A DNA stretch of 25,402 nucleotides, taken from the NCBI GenBank assembly GCA_050012355.1, contig JBEKHI010000072.1, positions 1-25,402 of the forward strand, written 5' to 3'. The first letter of the stretch is position 1. Each line of letters opens with the position of its first letter. The notes under the pieces were generated by a model, which saw nothing but the letters and a program-made list of their open reading frames with translations, was not told the DNA's origin and searched no databases. Below, in pieces: positions 1-7,383 of this stretch. Source of the stretch: JBEKHI01 sp050012355. GTDB lineage: Bacteria > Actinomycetota > Actinomycetes > Streptosporangiales > Streptosporangiaceae. Position numbers and translations under genes: made by a program.

Positions 1-2
1 TC

Positions 3-494
3 GGCGTTGTATGGCTGCTGATCGTGATCCGCAAGCTGACGTCCGGCAACATCTCGGCGCTGCTGATGATCTCCGCCCTGGTGCTAACGCTGCAGACCGC
101 GGTGGTCATCTTCACCGGCAACGTGTGGATGTACTTGCTGCAGTTCCCGCTGGCTAACCTGGCGATGTGCGTGCTGTTCGCCCGCACCGCCCCGACCCGC
201 AAGCCGCTGGTGGCCCAGCTCGCGGCCGAGGTGGTCGCGCTTAAGCAGCCGGATGAGCATCACGAGGGGCTGCACCGCTTCTTCCAGGGCGTCACGTGGT
301 TCTGGGCGGGATTGTTCCTGGTGCTGACCCTGGGCATGGCCGTAATGATGGTGACCGAGCCCTTCACCCTCTTCATAGTGCTGTCCTACGTCGCCACGCT
401 CGTCCTCACCCTGGTCGGCGCGGGAATCTGCGTCGTCTGGTTCATGGCCGTAAGCCGCAAACTAGGCCTACGCCTCCGCTTCGCCGCCGCCTAG
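3..494 (+). CDS. Integral membrane protein, 5' end outside window
   Basis: The reading frame is open to the left edge of the window, so the N-terminus is missing; a GTG at 24 is only an internal candidate start. The visible part is very hydrophobic, with about four membrane segments: near the start, around the VVIFTGN stretch, around WFWAGLFLVLTLGMAV, and a final VLSYVATLVLTLVGAG helix. A conserved-looking loop with ARTAPTRKPLVAQLAAEV lies between the second and third. This plan (short helices, a basic R-x-x-K-P-L loop, then a W-x-W-x-G helix) resembles VC0807-like or septation-type membrane proteins, but I am not sure of the family and assign no function. It ends with TAG and is followed at 529-560 by a strong palindromic hairpin and T-run that probably terminates it. 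Confidence 0.65.
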   Translation, partial: GVVWLLIVIRKLTSGNISALLMISALVLTLQTAVVIFTGNVWMYLLQFPLANLAMCVLFARTAPTRKPLVAQLAAEVVALKQPDEHHEGLHRFFQGVTWFWAGLFLVLTLGMAVMMVTEPFTLFIVLSYVATLVLTLVGAGICVVWFMAVSRKLGLRLRFAAA

Positions 495-528
495 CGCCGC
501 ACCGCCCCTTCCCCAAGAGCCCGTCTTG

Positions 529-560
529 CCCCCAGCGATGGCCCATCGCTGGGGGTTTTT
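529..560 (+). terminator. Perfect palindrome followed by T5, factor-independent terminator
   Basis: Arms CCCCCAGCGATGG and CCATCGCTGGGGG are perfectly complementary around one C (529-555) and are followed directly by TTTTT (556-560). This is 34 nt after the stop of the upstream plus-strand gene. In RNA it would form a GC-rich stem with a small GGCCC loop. It is also a member of the dispersed palindrome family described separately. Confidence 0.7.
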
Positions 561-584
561 GGCTATCGATGGCCCATCGCTGGC
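529..584. repeat. Paired GATGGSCCATC palindrome element, copy 1
   Basis: Two palindromes lie side by side: 529-555 (perfect 13-nt arms) and 567-579 (CGATGG-C-CCATCG), separated by about 12 nt. The same two-palindrome arrangement recurs at 4025-4073 and, inverted, at 10354-10405; a single palindrome occurs at 25136-25156. This copy sits between the convergent ends of the membrane-protein gene and nusB. Confidence 0.75.
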
Positions 585-645
585 GGGCAGTTCTTCTGCG
601 GGGACCACGAGTAGAGCCCGGGACGGATGCCAACGATAGTTCCTG

Positions 646-693
646 GTGGGTGCTGCATTACCCAGACTCTTCTGTGGGCAGTGCAGCACCCAC
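646..693. repeat. 48-nt imperfect hairpin element, copy A
   Basis: Outer arms GTGGGTGCTGCA (646-657) and TGCAGCACCCAC (682-693) are perfectly complementary. A shorter inner pairing forms between CCCA (661-664) and TGGG (675-678). A second copy with the same 48-nt span lies at 25281-25328. The arms differ by a G-C to A-T swap that keeps the pairing. It lies 25 nt beyond the nusB stop, so it could act as a terminator or RNA-processing hairpin, or be a mobile palindromic repeat. Confidence 0.7.
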
Positions 694-717
694 GAGGAAG
701 AGGCCCCTGGGGTGGGG

Positions 718-1128
718 CTACAGCGTGAGGGTGGGCTTCAGCTCGAGGATCTTCGCGAGCAGGCCGTTCACAAAGGCGGGCGACGCGTCGGTGGACAGAT
801 CGCGCGCGAGCACCACGGCCTCGCTGATCGCTACCGGGTCGGGGATATCGTCCGCCCACAGCAGCTCGTAGATGCCTAGCCGGAGTATGTTCCGGTCGAC
901 GGCGGGCATCCGATCCAGGGTCCAGCCCTCGGCGTTCTCAGTGATCAGCGAGTCGATCTGGTCGCGGTGGGCCGTGACGCCGCGAACGAGCTCCGCCGCG
1001 TATTCAGGAGTCGGGGTCTCCCCCAGGCTCTGCCGCTCAGACAGCAGCTCCAGCACCGGTAGTCTGCGAATCTCCGCCTCGAAGAGGACGTCGAGTGCTC
1101 GCTTACGCGCCCTGCTCCTGGCGGGCAC
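718..1128 (-). CDS. nusB: NusB transcription antitermination factor
   Basis: A 136-residue all-helical RNA-binding protein of normal length for the family. NusB pairs with NusE (ribosomal protein S10) on boxA RNA to prevent Rho termination during rRNA transcription. Visible hallmarks are the basic N-terminus with ARKRALDVLFEAE, the central LVRGVTAHRDQID helix, and the C-terminal RMPAVDRNILRLGIYELLW ... PDPVAISEAVVLARDLSTDASPAFVNGLL region, all typical of NusB. The start is GTG at 1126-1128, immediately after the efp stop codon with no spacer. The two genes are therefore almost certainly cotranscribed and translationally coupled. The downstream flank carries a weak GGCCCC/GGGGCT hairpin (702-719) and the 48-nt hairpin element. 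Confidence 0.95.
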   Translation of the reverse strand: MPARSRARKRALDVLFEAEIRRLPVLELLSERQSLGETPTPEYAAELVRGVTAHRDQIDSLITENAEGWTLDRMPAVDRNILRLGIYELLWADDIPDPVAISEAVVLARDLSTDASPAFVNGLLAKILELKPTLTL

Positions 1129-1686
1129 TTACGCTCGGCCGAGGTACTGGCCGGTGCGGGTGTCCACCCTGATCTTCGCACCGGTGGAGATGAACAGGGG
1201 CACCTGGATCTGCGCGCCGGTCTCTAGCGTGGCAGGCTTGGTGCCGCCGGTGGAACGGTCGCCCTGCAGGCCCGGGTCGGTCTGCGAGATGGTCAGCTCG
1301 ACGGCGGCGGGCAGGTCGACGTATAGCGGGGATCCGTCGTTGAACGCGATTACCACCATCTGCTCCTCGAGCAGGTAATCGGCCCCGTCGCCGACGACCT
1401 CGGCGGGGATCCGCGGCTGGTCGTAGGTCTCGGTGTCCATGAACACGAAGTCCCCGCCCTCGCGGTACAGGTACTGCATCTCGCGCTTGTCGACGTTGGC
1501 CACGTCGACCTTGACGCCAGCGTTGAAGGTCTTATCGACGACCTTTCCGGAGAGCACGTTCTTCAGCTTGGTGCGGACGAAGGCCGGACCCTTGCCGGGC
1601 TTGACGTGCTGGAACTCGACGACATTCCACAGCTGCCCTTCAAGGTTCAGCGTCATGCCGTTCTTCAGGTCGTTGGTGGTCGCCAC
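1129..1686 (-). CDS. efp: Translation elongation factor P
   Basis: A 185-residue protein with the three-domain EF-P layout. The N-terminal KOW-like domain starts ATTNDLKNGMTLNLEGQLW, then come the OB domain and the C-terminal OB domain ending in VPLFISTGAKIRVDTRTGQYLGRA. EF-P enters the ribosomal E site and relieves stalling at polyproline stretches. The tip loop reads KPGKGPAF; actinobacterial EF-Ps with a PGKGP loop are known to work with an unmodified lysine. The start is GTG at 1684-1686. Upstream there is only a weak purine-rich Shine-Dalgarno (GAAAGAA). The stop codon abuts nusB. In many actinobacteria pepQ or aroQ lies directly upstream; here a divergent alpha-galactosidase does. Confidence 0.96.
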   Translation of the reverse strand: MATTNDLKNGMTLNLEGQLWNVVEFQHVKPGKGPAFVRTKLKNVLSGKVVDKTFNAGVKVDVANVDKREMQYLYREGGDFVFMDTETYDQPRIPAEVVGDGADYLLEEQMVVIAFNDGSPLYVDLPAAVELTISQTDPGLQGDRSTGGTKPATLETGAQIQVPLFISTGAKIRVDTRTGQYLGRA

Positions 1687-1815
1687 AAAAGTTCTTTCGT
1701 AACAGGACGAGCAGTTCCCTCGTCAATGGTGGTTTACATCCTGGCCCCGCGCCGGAGCCCACGCGGGGAACCCCTCGGTTAGTTTACCGGCTCCGGTTGG
1801 TGACGGCACCGCGTG

Positions 1816-1831
1816 ATTACAGAGGTGTAAT
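1816..1831. promoter_or_regulatory. Inverted repeat ATTACA-N4-TGTAAT, candidate operator
   Basis: A perfect 6-bp inverted repeat (1816-1821 and 1826-1831) lies in the 162-bp divergent space between efp and the alpha-galactosidase. It is 17 bp upstream of the galactosidase start. The following TACTAAT/TAATGT sequence (1834-1842) could be a -10 element. That would put the transcript start at or near the GTG, with no Shine-Dalgarno. A repressor bound here would cover the core promoter. No regulator gene for it is visible nearby. Confidence 0.35.
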
Positions 1832-1848
1832 TGTACTAATGTGTCGTC

Positions 1849-3942
1849 GTGACGGTGATCGATTATGACCCCGAGACCAGCACCTGGCTGCTGACCACCC
1901 CCGCTACCTCGTACGCCTTGCGCGTGGAGCCCAGCGGCGAACTGCGGCACCTGCACTGGGGCCCTCGCCTGACGCTCCCGCAGCTGGCGGTCGACATGCC
2001 ACGACCAACGCGCGGAACCGGATTCAGCTCGCCGTGGGATGGCACCGAGGAACTACCAGTCGAGGGCGGGCTGCGGTTCGGCGTGCCGTCCCTGCAGGTC
2101 CGCTTCGCCGATGGCACCCGCGCCGTCGAATGGGTGCTGGATAGCGCCGACGTCCGGGACGGCCGGATCTTGGAGATCCGGCTGCGTGACCGGCATTACC
2201 CGCTGGCCGTGACGGTGAAGTACCGGGTCTTCGATGACTGTGACGTGATCGAGCGTCGTGTCACGCTTGAACATCTGGGCGGCGCTGATCCGATCGAGGT
2301 GTTCCGCCTCGATTCCGCCGCGTGGGCCGTGCCGCCGCTGGCCGGGTACCGGGCCAGCTACGTGACTGGCCGGTGGGCCGCCGAGACCCAGCTGCGCCGT
2401 TACGAACTACCCGACGGTGAGCTGACGCTGACCAGCCGCCGCGGGACCACCAGCCATCACTTCAACCCGTGGGTGATGCTCGATGACGGGACGGCGAGCG
2501 AGACCGCCGGCCAGGTGTGGAGCACCGCGCTGGCGTGGAGCGGCAGCTGGCGGATCACCGTCTCGCGCACGTCGGACGACAGGGTGAGCCTGACGGGCGG
2601 TTTCGGGCACGACACCGCCGCCTGGGTCCTGTCCCCCGGCCAATCGCTGACCACGCCGGTGTTCGCCGGGCTATACACCTCGGGCGGGCACGGCGCCACC
2701 AGCCGCGGGTGGCATTCCTACGTCCGCTCGCACGTGCTGCCGCATCCTGAAGAGCTCCGTCCGGTGCTATTCAACTCGTGGGAGGCGACCGGGTTCGACG
2801 TCAACGAGCAGAACCAGCTCGAACTGGCCCGAGTGGCCGCCGCGATCGGCGTCGAGCTGTTCGTGGTGGACGACGGCTGGTTCGGCGCGCGTACCAACGA
2901 CACGCGAGGGCTCGGCGACTGGACACCGAACCCGGACAGGTTCGCTGATGGACTGCGCCCGCTCGCGGACGCGGTCCACGACCTCGGCATGAAGTTCGGC
3001 ATCTGGGTGGAGCCGGAGATGGTCAACCCGGACAGCGACCTGTACCGCGCGCACCCCGATTGGGTGCTGCACTACCGGAACCGGCGGCGTACCGAGGGAC
3101 GCAACCAGCTGGTGCTGAACTTCGCCCGCCCCGAGGTCTCCGCGTGGGCGCAGGCCTGGCTGGAGGAGCTTGTCGCGTCCAACGGGGTGGATTTCATCAA
3201 GTGGGACATGAACCGGTCGTTCACCGAAGCGGGCTGGCCGGACGCGGATGGCGACCCCGAGCGGCTGTGGATCGATCACGTCCGCGCCGTGTACTCGATC
3301 ATGGACCGGCTGCGCGCTGCGCATCCAGAGCTGCGGATCGAGTCGTGCAGCGGCGGCGGCGGACGGGCGGACCTGGGCATCATGGCGCGCACCGATCAGG
3401 TGTGGACCTCCGACAACACCGACGCGCTCGACCGGCTCACGATCCAGGACGGTTATGCGCGGATCTACCCGCCGGGCACGATGAGCGCCTGGGTGACCGA
3501 CAGCCCGAACCCGCTGACCCGCCGTCTCGTGCCGCTCCGGTTCAGGTTCCATGTGGCGATGGCTGGCGTGCTCGGCGTCGGCGGTGACCTATTGCACTGG
3601 TACGAGGCGGAACTCGCGGAGGCCGCCGAGCTGGTCGCGGAGTACAAGCAGGTGCGCGATGTCGTGCAGCACGGCGCGCTGTACCGGCTCTCGCCGACCG
3701 ACCCGGGCATCACCGCCGTGCAGTACGTGCTTGGCGACCGGGCGGTGGTGTTCGCCTGGCGCCCGTCGCCGCGTTTCGCCCAGCCCGCTGACCCGGTGCC
3801 GCTGGCGGGGCTGGATCCCGCGGCCGCCTACCGGGTCGCGGGACGCGAGTACCCGGGAGCGGTGCTGCTCGGCGCGGGCCTGCCCCTCGAGCTACCTGAC
3901 GGCGACTACGGCAGTGTGATGCACGTGCTCAAGCGAGTGTGA
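1849..3942 (+). CDS. Alpha-galactosidase, glycoside hydrolase family 36
   Basis: A 697-residue retaining alpha-galactosidase, the normal size for bacterial GH36 enzymes that remove terminal alpha-1,6-galactose from melibiose or raffinose-type sugars. An N-terminal beta-sandwich (about 1-300) is followed by a TIM barrel (about 305-620) and a small C-terminal beta domain. The barrel contains PVLFNSWEATGFDVNE, ELFVVDDGWFG, FGIWVEPEMVNPDSDLYR and FIKWDMNR, with nucleophile Asp453. It also has ESCSGGGGRADLGI and VWTSDNTD, with acid/base Asp522. No signal peptide is seen, so it should be cytoplasmic. A TAA at 1837 limits the start to GTG 1849 or GTG 1855; neither has a clear Shine-Dalgarno, suggesting a leaderless message. 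It stands alone: no galactoside transporter or gal genes adjoin it. The ABC locus at 12-15 kb is a possible but unproven partner. Confidence 0.93.
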   Translation: MTVIDYDPETSTWLLTTPATSYALRVEPSGELRHLHWGPRLTLPQLAVDMPRPTRGTGFSSPWDGTEELPVEGGLRFGVPSLQVRFADGTRAVEWVLDSADVRDGRILEIRLRDRHYPLAVTVKYRVFDDCDVIERRVTLEHLGGADPIEVFRLDSAAWAVPPLAGYRASYVTGRWAAETQLRRYELPDGELTLTSRRGTTSHHFNPWVMLDDGTASETAGQVWSTALAWSGSWRITVSRTSDDRVSLTGGFGHDTAAWVLSPGQSLTTPVFAGLYTSGGHGATSRGWHSYVRSHVLPHPEELRPVLFNSWEATGFDVNEQNQLELARVAAAIGVELFVVDDGWFGARTNDTRGLGDWTPNPDRFADGLRPLADAVHDLGMKFGIWVEPEMVNPDSDLYRAHPDWVLHYRNRRRTEGRNQLVLNFARPEVSAWAQAWLEELVASNGVDFIKWDMNRSFTEAGWPDADGDPERLWIDHVRAVYSIMDRLRAAHPELRIESCSGGGGRADLGIMARTDQVWTSDNTDALDRLTIQDGYARIYPPGTMSAWVTDSPNPLTRRLVPLRFRFHVAMAGVLGVGGDLLHWYEAELAEAAELVAEYKQVRDVVQHGALYRLSPTDPGITAVQYVLGDRAVVFAWRPSPRFAQPADPVPLAGLDPAAAYRVAGREYPGAVLLGAGLPLELPDGDYGSVMHVLKRV

Positions 3943-4002
3943 CCCGCGGCGCCTCCCGGCCGCGCGCTCCACAAAAGGAACATTGAGGGTATATCGCCGA
4001 AC

Positions 4003-4073
4003 GGATGGCCATCTACAAGGCTGTCGATGGGTCATCGCAGGCGCTATGACCCCAGCGATGGGACATCGCTGGG
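4003..4073. repeat. Paired GATGGSCCATC palindrome element, copy 2
   Basis: Three palindromes occur in 71 nt: GATGGCCATC (4004-4013), CGATGG-G-TCATCG (4025-4037, one mismatch) and CCCAGCGATG-GGA-CATCGCTGGG (4051-4073). The last two are joined by CAGGCGCTATGAC. By hand, 4025-4074 matches the reverse complement of 10354-10403 at 39 of 50 positions without gaps. It fills the space between two convergent genes, where it may terminate both, though there is no long T-run here. Confidence 0.75.
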
Positions 4074-4118
4074 TTCACGGAAGTGCGGGCGCGCGAGCGG
4101 CGGGGCGGGAGACGGGGG

Positions 4119-4964
4119 TCAGGAGAGTAGCTGGGTGAGGCGGTCTCCGACGACTAGGACCGCGGGCTGTGGGTCGCGGGCGAAGTAGGCGGGCTTGTAC
4201 TCGCGCAGCAGCACCTCGCCGTGTGCGGGCCAGCTGAACTCTGGGCGGCCGAGTACCGAGCGGAATACCTCGTCGGCGGTCTCCGGATGCTCGGCCGCGA
4301 CGCGGCGCAGCGGGGCCGGGGTGATCGACTCTTCGTCGAGAAACCAGCGCAGCGTTCGTGCGTGGTCTGGATCGGAGGCTAGCGCCGGATAGCGGAACAT
4401 GCTCTGCACTCTGGCTAGTTCGGGGATGATCAGCAGACCGTCGTTATGGTCATAAATAACGCCTACGGTGCGGGCGTCGGGAATCGGCCACCGCTCGCCG
4501 CGGAAGGCTTCCAGCCGGGCGGCGGCCTCGGCGGGCGGCAGGATCAGCGTGTCGGTGCCGAAGTGCGCGACGAACTTGTCCCGGTCCTCCTGTTGCAGCG
4601 CCCAGCCACGTTCCAGCAGCCGAGGGTTGCGGAAGGCGTCCGCTGGATGCTCCGCGAGCAGCCGGAACGCTAGCTGTCCGACACCGGCCGCCTGGTAACC
4701 GGGGAACGCCGAGGTCATGTCGGCGAGTATCCATCCGGCGCGATCCCGGTCGTCGGGCAGCAGCAGGCCGGTCAGGAAACCGCCGTGCGGCAGCGCGTAC
4801 CTGGCGGTGAACCGCACCGGATACTCCAGGTCGTCGGCCAGCCCGAGCAACAACCCGGCGCTGAGCACCTCGAAGACGCCATCCACCGGCTCCCTGAGAT
4901 CCGGTTCGTCGACTGGGGCGGGCCGCCGGGCCGCCCGGCGGCCCCGGATACGCCTGATCATCAC
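4119..4964 (-). CDS. Conserved-looking hypothetical protein, unrecognised
   Basis: A 281-residue soluble protein that I do not recognise. A very basic N-terminus (MMIRRIRGRRAARR) leads into an acidic linker and an alpha/beta body. That body contains FEVLSAGLLLGLADDLEYPVRFTARYALPHGG, RDKFVAHFGTDTLILP, VGVIYDHNDGLLIIPEL and a C-terminal HGEVLLREYKPAYFARDP stretch. There is no signal peptide, membrane helix or nucleotide-binding motif. The start is GTG 4964 or ATG 4961, which are adjacent codons. A candidate promoter (-35 GTTACA 4995-5000, 18-bp spacer, -10 TAAGAT 4971-4976) would put transcription close to that start. Codon use is normal for the window, so it is probably a real gene. It is divergent from the sigma-factor operon. 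Confidence 0.7.
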   Translation of the reverse strand: MMIRRIRGRRAARRPAPVDEPDLREPVDGVFEVLSAGLLLGLADDLEYPVRFTARYALPHGGFLTGLLLPDDRDRAGWILADMTSAFPGYQAAGVGQLAFRLLAEHPADAFRNPRLLERGWALQQEDRDKFVAHFGTDTLILPPAEAAARLEAFRGERWPIPDARTVGVIYDHNDGLLIIPELARVQSMFRYPALASDPDHARTLRWFLDEESITPAPLRRVAAEHPETADEVFRSVLGRPEFSWPAHGEVLLREYKPAYFARDPQPAVLVVGDRLTQLLS

Positions 4965-4970
4965 TCCGGA

Positions 4971-5000
4971 ATCTTAACCCGGATGACTACCGAGTGTAAC
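4971..5000 (-). promoter_or_regulatory. Candidate housekeeping-type promoter of the 4119-4964 gene
   Basis: On the minus strand GTTACA (4995-5000) and TAAGAT (4971-4976) are separated by 18 bp. The -10 element ends 6 nt before the GTG start, which would give a nearly leaderless message. The assignment rests on hexamer resemblance only. Confidence 0.35.
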
Positions 5001-5080
5001 TACCTCTGAAGTCCGCAACCCGATGGGCGCGAGCGGACAAGTATGGATGTAAGCACCGTAAAAACGGGAGGCTGTCCGCA

Positions 5081-5113
5081 ATGAAGCAAGTACACCTGTG
5101 GTTATCCAGGTGA
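5081..5113 (+). CDS. Possible 10-codon leader ORF containing a TTA codon
   Basis: ATG at 5081 sits 9 nt after a strong Shine-Dalgarno (GGGAGG, 5066-5071) and encodes MKQVHLWLSR followed by TGA (5111-5113). The stop overlaps the GTG at 5110 that can start the sigma factor (GTGA), so translation of this peptide could feed ribosomes into the sigma gene, which lacks its own Shine-Dalgarno. The eighth codon is TTA, usually rare in high-GC actinomycetes. This is too short to prove by eye. The alternative is that GGGAGG simply serves the sigma gene from a distance. Confidence 0.4.
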   Translation: MKQVHLWLSR

Positions 5114-5709
5114 GTCGCGCGCGAGAACCGGGCGAACGGCTACTCAGCGACGCGGAACTCATCGGGGACTCAGTGCGCGAGCCCGCGTCGTTCGCGGCGC
5201 TGTTCGACCGGCACGCCGAGGAGATCGCTCGGTACGTGACCGCGCGGGTCGGACCGGACCTAGCGGATGACGTGACGGCGGAGACGTTCCTCGCCGCGTT
5301 CCGCAACCGGGGACGGTACGACATGAGCCGGGTGGATGCGCGCCCGTGGTTGTACGGCATCGCGGTCCGGCAGATCGGGACACACCGGCGAGCCGAGGCG
5401 AGGTACCGCAAGCTGACCGCCAGCGCGCTGCCAGACACCGACACCCAGGAATTTGTCGAACGGTCGGCGGAACGAGTCATGGCGCAGCAACTCCGGCCGC
5501 GACTCGCCGCCGTGCTCGACGGACTCCGGCGGCAGGACCGCGAGTTGCTGCTGCTGGTGGCCTGGGCGGGCCTGAGCTACGACGAGTGCGCGCAAGCGCT
5601 CGGGATCACCGTCAGCGCGGTCAAGTCACGGCTGAACCGGATCCGGACTCGCACCCGGGATGCGCTAGGCGGCGCCAACCCCATGAACACGGAGGAAATC
5701 CATGAATGA
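5110..5709 (+). CDS. ECF-type RNA polymerase sigma factor
   Basis: An extracytoplasmic-function sigma factor of about 200 residues. Region 2 is FAALFDRHAEEIARYVTARV...LADDVTAETFLAAFRNRGRYD...ARPWLYGIAVRQI, for -10 recognition and core binding. Region 4 is LRRQDRELLLLVAWAGLSYDECAQALGITVSAVKSRLNRIR, a helix-turn-helix for -35 recognition. Region 3 is absent, as expected for ECF factors. GTG 5098 and GTG 5110 are both possible starts and neither has a Shine-Dalgarno. I prefer 5110 because it overlaps the stop of the possible leader ORF. The gene overlaps the next one by 8 nt, so that membrane-anchored protein is probably its cotranscribed partner. No extended C-terminal domain is present. Confidence 0.92.
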   Translation: MSRAREPGERLLSDAELIGDSVREPASFAALFDRHAEEIARYVTARVGPDLADDVTAETFLAAFRNRGRYDMSRVDARPWLYGIAVRQIGTHRRAEARYRKLTASALPDTDTQEFVERSAERVMAQQLRPRLAAVLDGLRRQDRELLLLVAWAGLSYDECAQALGITVSAVKSRLNRIRTRTRDALGGANPMNTEEIHE

Positions 5710-6325
5710 GCTCGGCCTATTCACGGCGCTACGTCCCGAACCGGGGCCGGTTGACGTAGCCGAGGCCCGGAACCGGGTGGTGGCCGGGATCACCGGCGTC
5801 CCGGCGCACCGTCGTAGGACACGGTTCGCGCTGGCGGGCGGGCTGGCCGCGACCGCGGCGGCGGCCGCGATCGTGGTGCCGTCGGTGCTGCCAGGCGGCG
5901 GAGGCGGCGCGTTCACCGGCACGGCGTGGGCGGTGGACCGGCAGTCCGACGGAGCGGTGAAGATCACCGTGGAGCAGCAGTTCCACGATCCGGCGGGGCT
6001 GGAGCGGGCCCTGCGCGCGGACGGGATCACAGCCTACGTGCTGACGATTCCGATGGTGCGGGCCAAGCCGGCCGGGAGATGGGGCGTGTACCCGGAGTGC
6101 TTTTACGATGTACCCGCCGCCGCTTCCTTCAGCTTCGAACCAGCAAATGGCGGGCGCGTGTTCCGGACATGGACGTGGACGATCCGTCCCTCGTCCATAC
6201 CTGCCGGCGGGGCGCTGCTCCTGCAGAGCATGGTGTACCAGGGCGTCGGCCTCGGCGTGGCCGATCCGGTCATCTTGCGCGACGGGAAGGTGCCGACTAC
6301 CTGCGAACCGCTCGTTCAGCCGTAG
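5702..6325 (+). CDS. Membrane-anchored protein coupled to the ECF sigma factor
   Basis: A 207-residue protein. It has a short cytoplasmic N-terminus (MNELGLFTALRPEPGPVDVAEARNRV), a basic RRRTRF stop-transfer signal, and one membrane helix at about residues 41-63 (FALAGGLAATAAAAAIVVPSVL). An extracytoplasmic domain of about 140 residues follows. The N-terminal layout is common among actinobacterial proteins encoded directly after ECF sigma factors. It could modulate the sigma factor, but no zinc-binding HxxxCxxC anti-sigma motif is present, so an anti-sigma role is inference only. The ATG at 5702 overlaps the sigma stop by 8 nt (ATGAATGA) and follows GGAGG (5692-5696). The external domain has two cysteines (in YPECFYD and near the C-terminus) that could form a disulfide. 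Confidence 0.75.
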   Translation: MNELGLFTALRPEPGPVDVAEARNRVVAGITGVPAHRRRTRFALAGGLAATAAAAAIVVPSVLPGGGGGAFTGTAWAVDRQSDGAVKITVEQQFHDPAGLERALRADGITAYVLTIPMVRAKPAGRWGVYPECFYDVPAAASFSFEPANGGRVFRTWTWTIRPSSIPAGGALLLQSMVYQGVGLGVADPVILRDGKVPTTCEPLVQP

Positions 6326-6345
6326 CCGACCGGGCATCCGCGGCC

Positions 6346-7374
6346 TCAGCCGGCGAGGTCGCGGATTCGCTCGATGAGGGCCACCCGCTCGCGGTGATCA
6401 GCGCCCAGCGGAGTCACGTTCAACGTGGTCACACCGGAATCCCGCAGCGCCGCCAGCCGCTCTCGGACGTAGGATTCCGGGCCGATGAGAGACGTACGTT
6501 CTGGCAATGAAGCTGGTACAAGTCCGGCTGCCTCATCCTTGCGTCCGGCGAGGTATGCGTCCTGGATCTGGCGGGCGGCGTCGGCGTAGCCGAGCCGTAC
6601 CGCCAGGTCGTTGTAGAAGTTCTTGCCGCGGGCGCCCATGCCGCCGATATACAGCGCGAATAGCGGCCGGGTCAGGTCGCGCAGCCCGGTCACGTCCTCG
6701 CCGATCGCGAGCGGCAGGTTGGCGATGACGTCGAGCGGGCCGAGTGACGGGTCCCGCCGGGTAGAACCATCGGCGAGCGCGGAACCCCAGACCGAAGAGG
6801 CCAGTTCCGGGATGTAGAAGATCGGCTCCCAGCCCTCGGCTAGCTCGGCGGCGAGCGCGACGTTCTTCGGCCCGAGGGCGGCCAGCACGATCGGGACGCG
6901 CTCGCGGACCGGGTGGTTGATCAGCTTCAGCGGCTTACCGAGGCCCCCGGGCAGCGGGATGTCGTAATGCGATCCGTGGTACTCGAGCCGTTCCCGCCGC
7001 CAGACCATCCGGCAGATCTCGATGATCTCCCGGGTCCGGCCCACCGGCGCGTCGTAGCGCACGCCATGCCAGCCCTCGATGACCTGCGGGCCCGACGCGC
7101 CGAGGCCGAGGGTGAACCGGCCGCCGGACACGTAGTCAAGGCCCGCCGCGGTCATCGCGGTCAGCGCGGGGGTGCGCGAGTAGATCTGCAGGATGCCGCT
7201 GGCGATCTGCAGGCGCTCGGTCTTCGCCGCCAGGTAGCCGAGCTGGCTGACCGCGTCGAAGCTGTACGCCTCGGGGACGAAGACGATATCCAGGCCGGCC
7301 TTTTCGTAATCGGCCAGCTCCGCGACGGTCTCACTGAAACCGCCGGCGTAGTTGAGCGCCATTCCGATCCGCAT
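6346..7374 (-). CDS. F420-dependent LLM-class oxidoreductase
   Basis: A 342-residue luciferase-like TIM-barrel enzyme. The N-terminus MRIGMALNYAGGFSE, then VFVPEAYSFDAVSQLGYLAAKTERLQIASGI and SGGRFTLGLGASGPQVIEGWHG, are standard LLM signatures of deazaflavin F420-dependent oxidoreductases. The overall sequence resembles the Rv3520c-like mycobacterial subfamily; the substrate of that subfamily is not established to my knowledge. The start is ATG 7372-7374, 9 nt after the stop of the DUF3037 gene, so it is the last gene of the MFS-HipA-DUF3037-LLM operon. The stop lies 21 nt from the convergent end of the sigma-partner gene, with no obvious terminator between. Confidence 0.9.
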   Translation of the reverse strand: MRIGMALNYAGGFSETVAELADYEKAGLDIVFVPEAYSFDAVSQLGYLAAKTERLQIASGILQIYSRTPALTAMTAAGLDYVSGGRFTLGLGASGPQVIEGWHGVRYDAPVGRTREIIEICRMVWRRERLEYHGSHYDIPLPGGLGKPLKLINHPVRERVPIVLAALGPKNVALAAELAEGWEPIFYIPELASSVWGSALADGSTRRDPSLGPLDVIANLPLAIGEDVTGLRDLTRPLFALYIGGMGARGKNFYNDLAVRLGYADAARQIQDAYLAGRKDEAAGLVPASLPERTSLIGPESYVRERLAALRDSGVTTLNVTPLGADHRERVALIERIRDLAG

Positions 7375-7383
7375 GAGGCAACC

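Noticed and set aside
3061..3077. A 15-nt match (GGGTGCTGCACTACC) to the left half of the 48-nt hairpin element inside the alpha-galactosidase gene.
   Set aside because: It encodes conserved barrel residues (DWVLHYRN), and no complementary right arm follows, so it is a coincidence.
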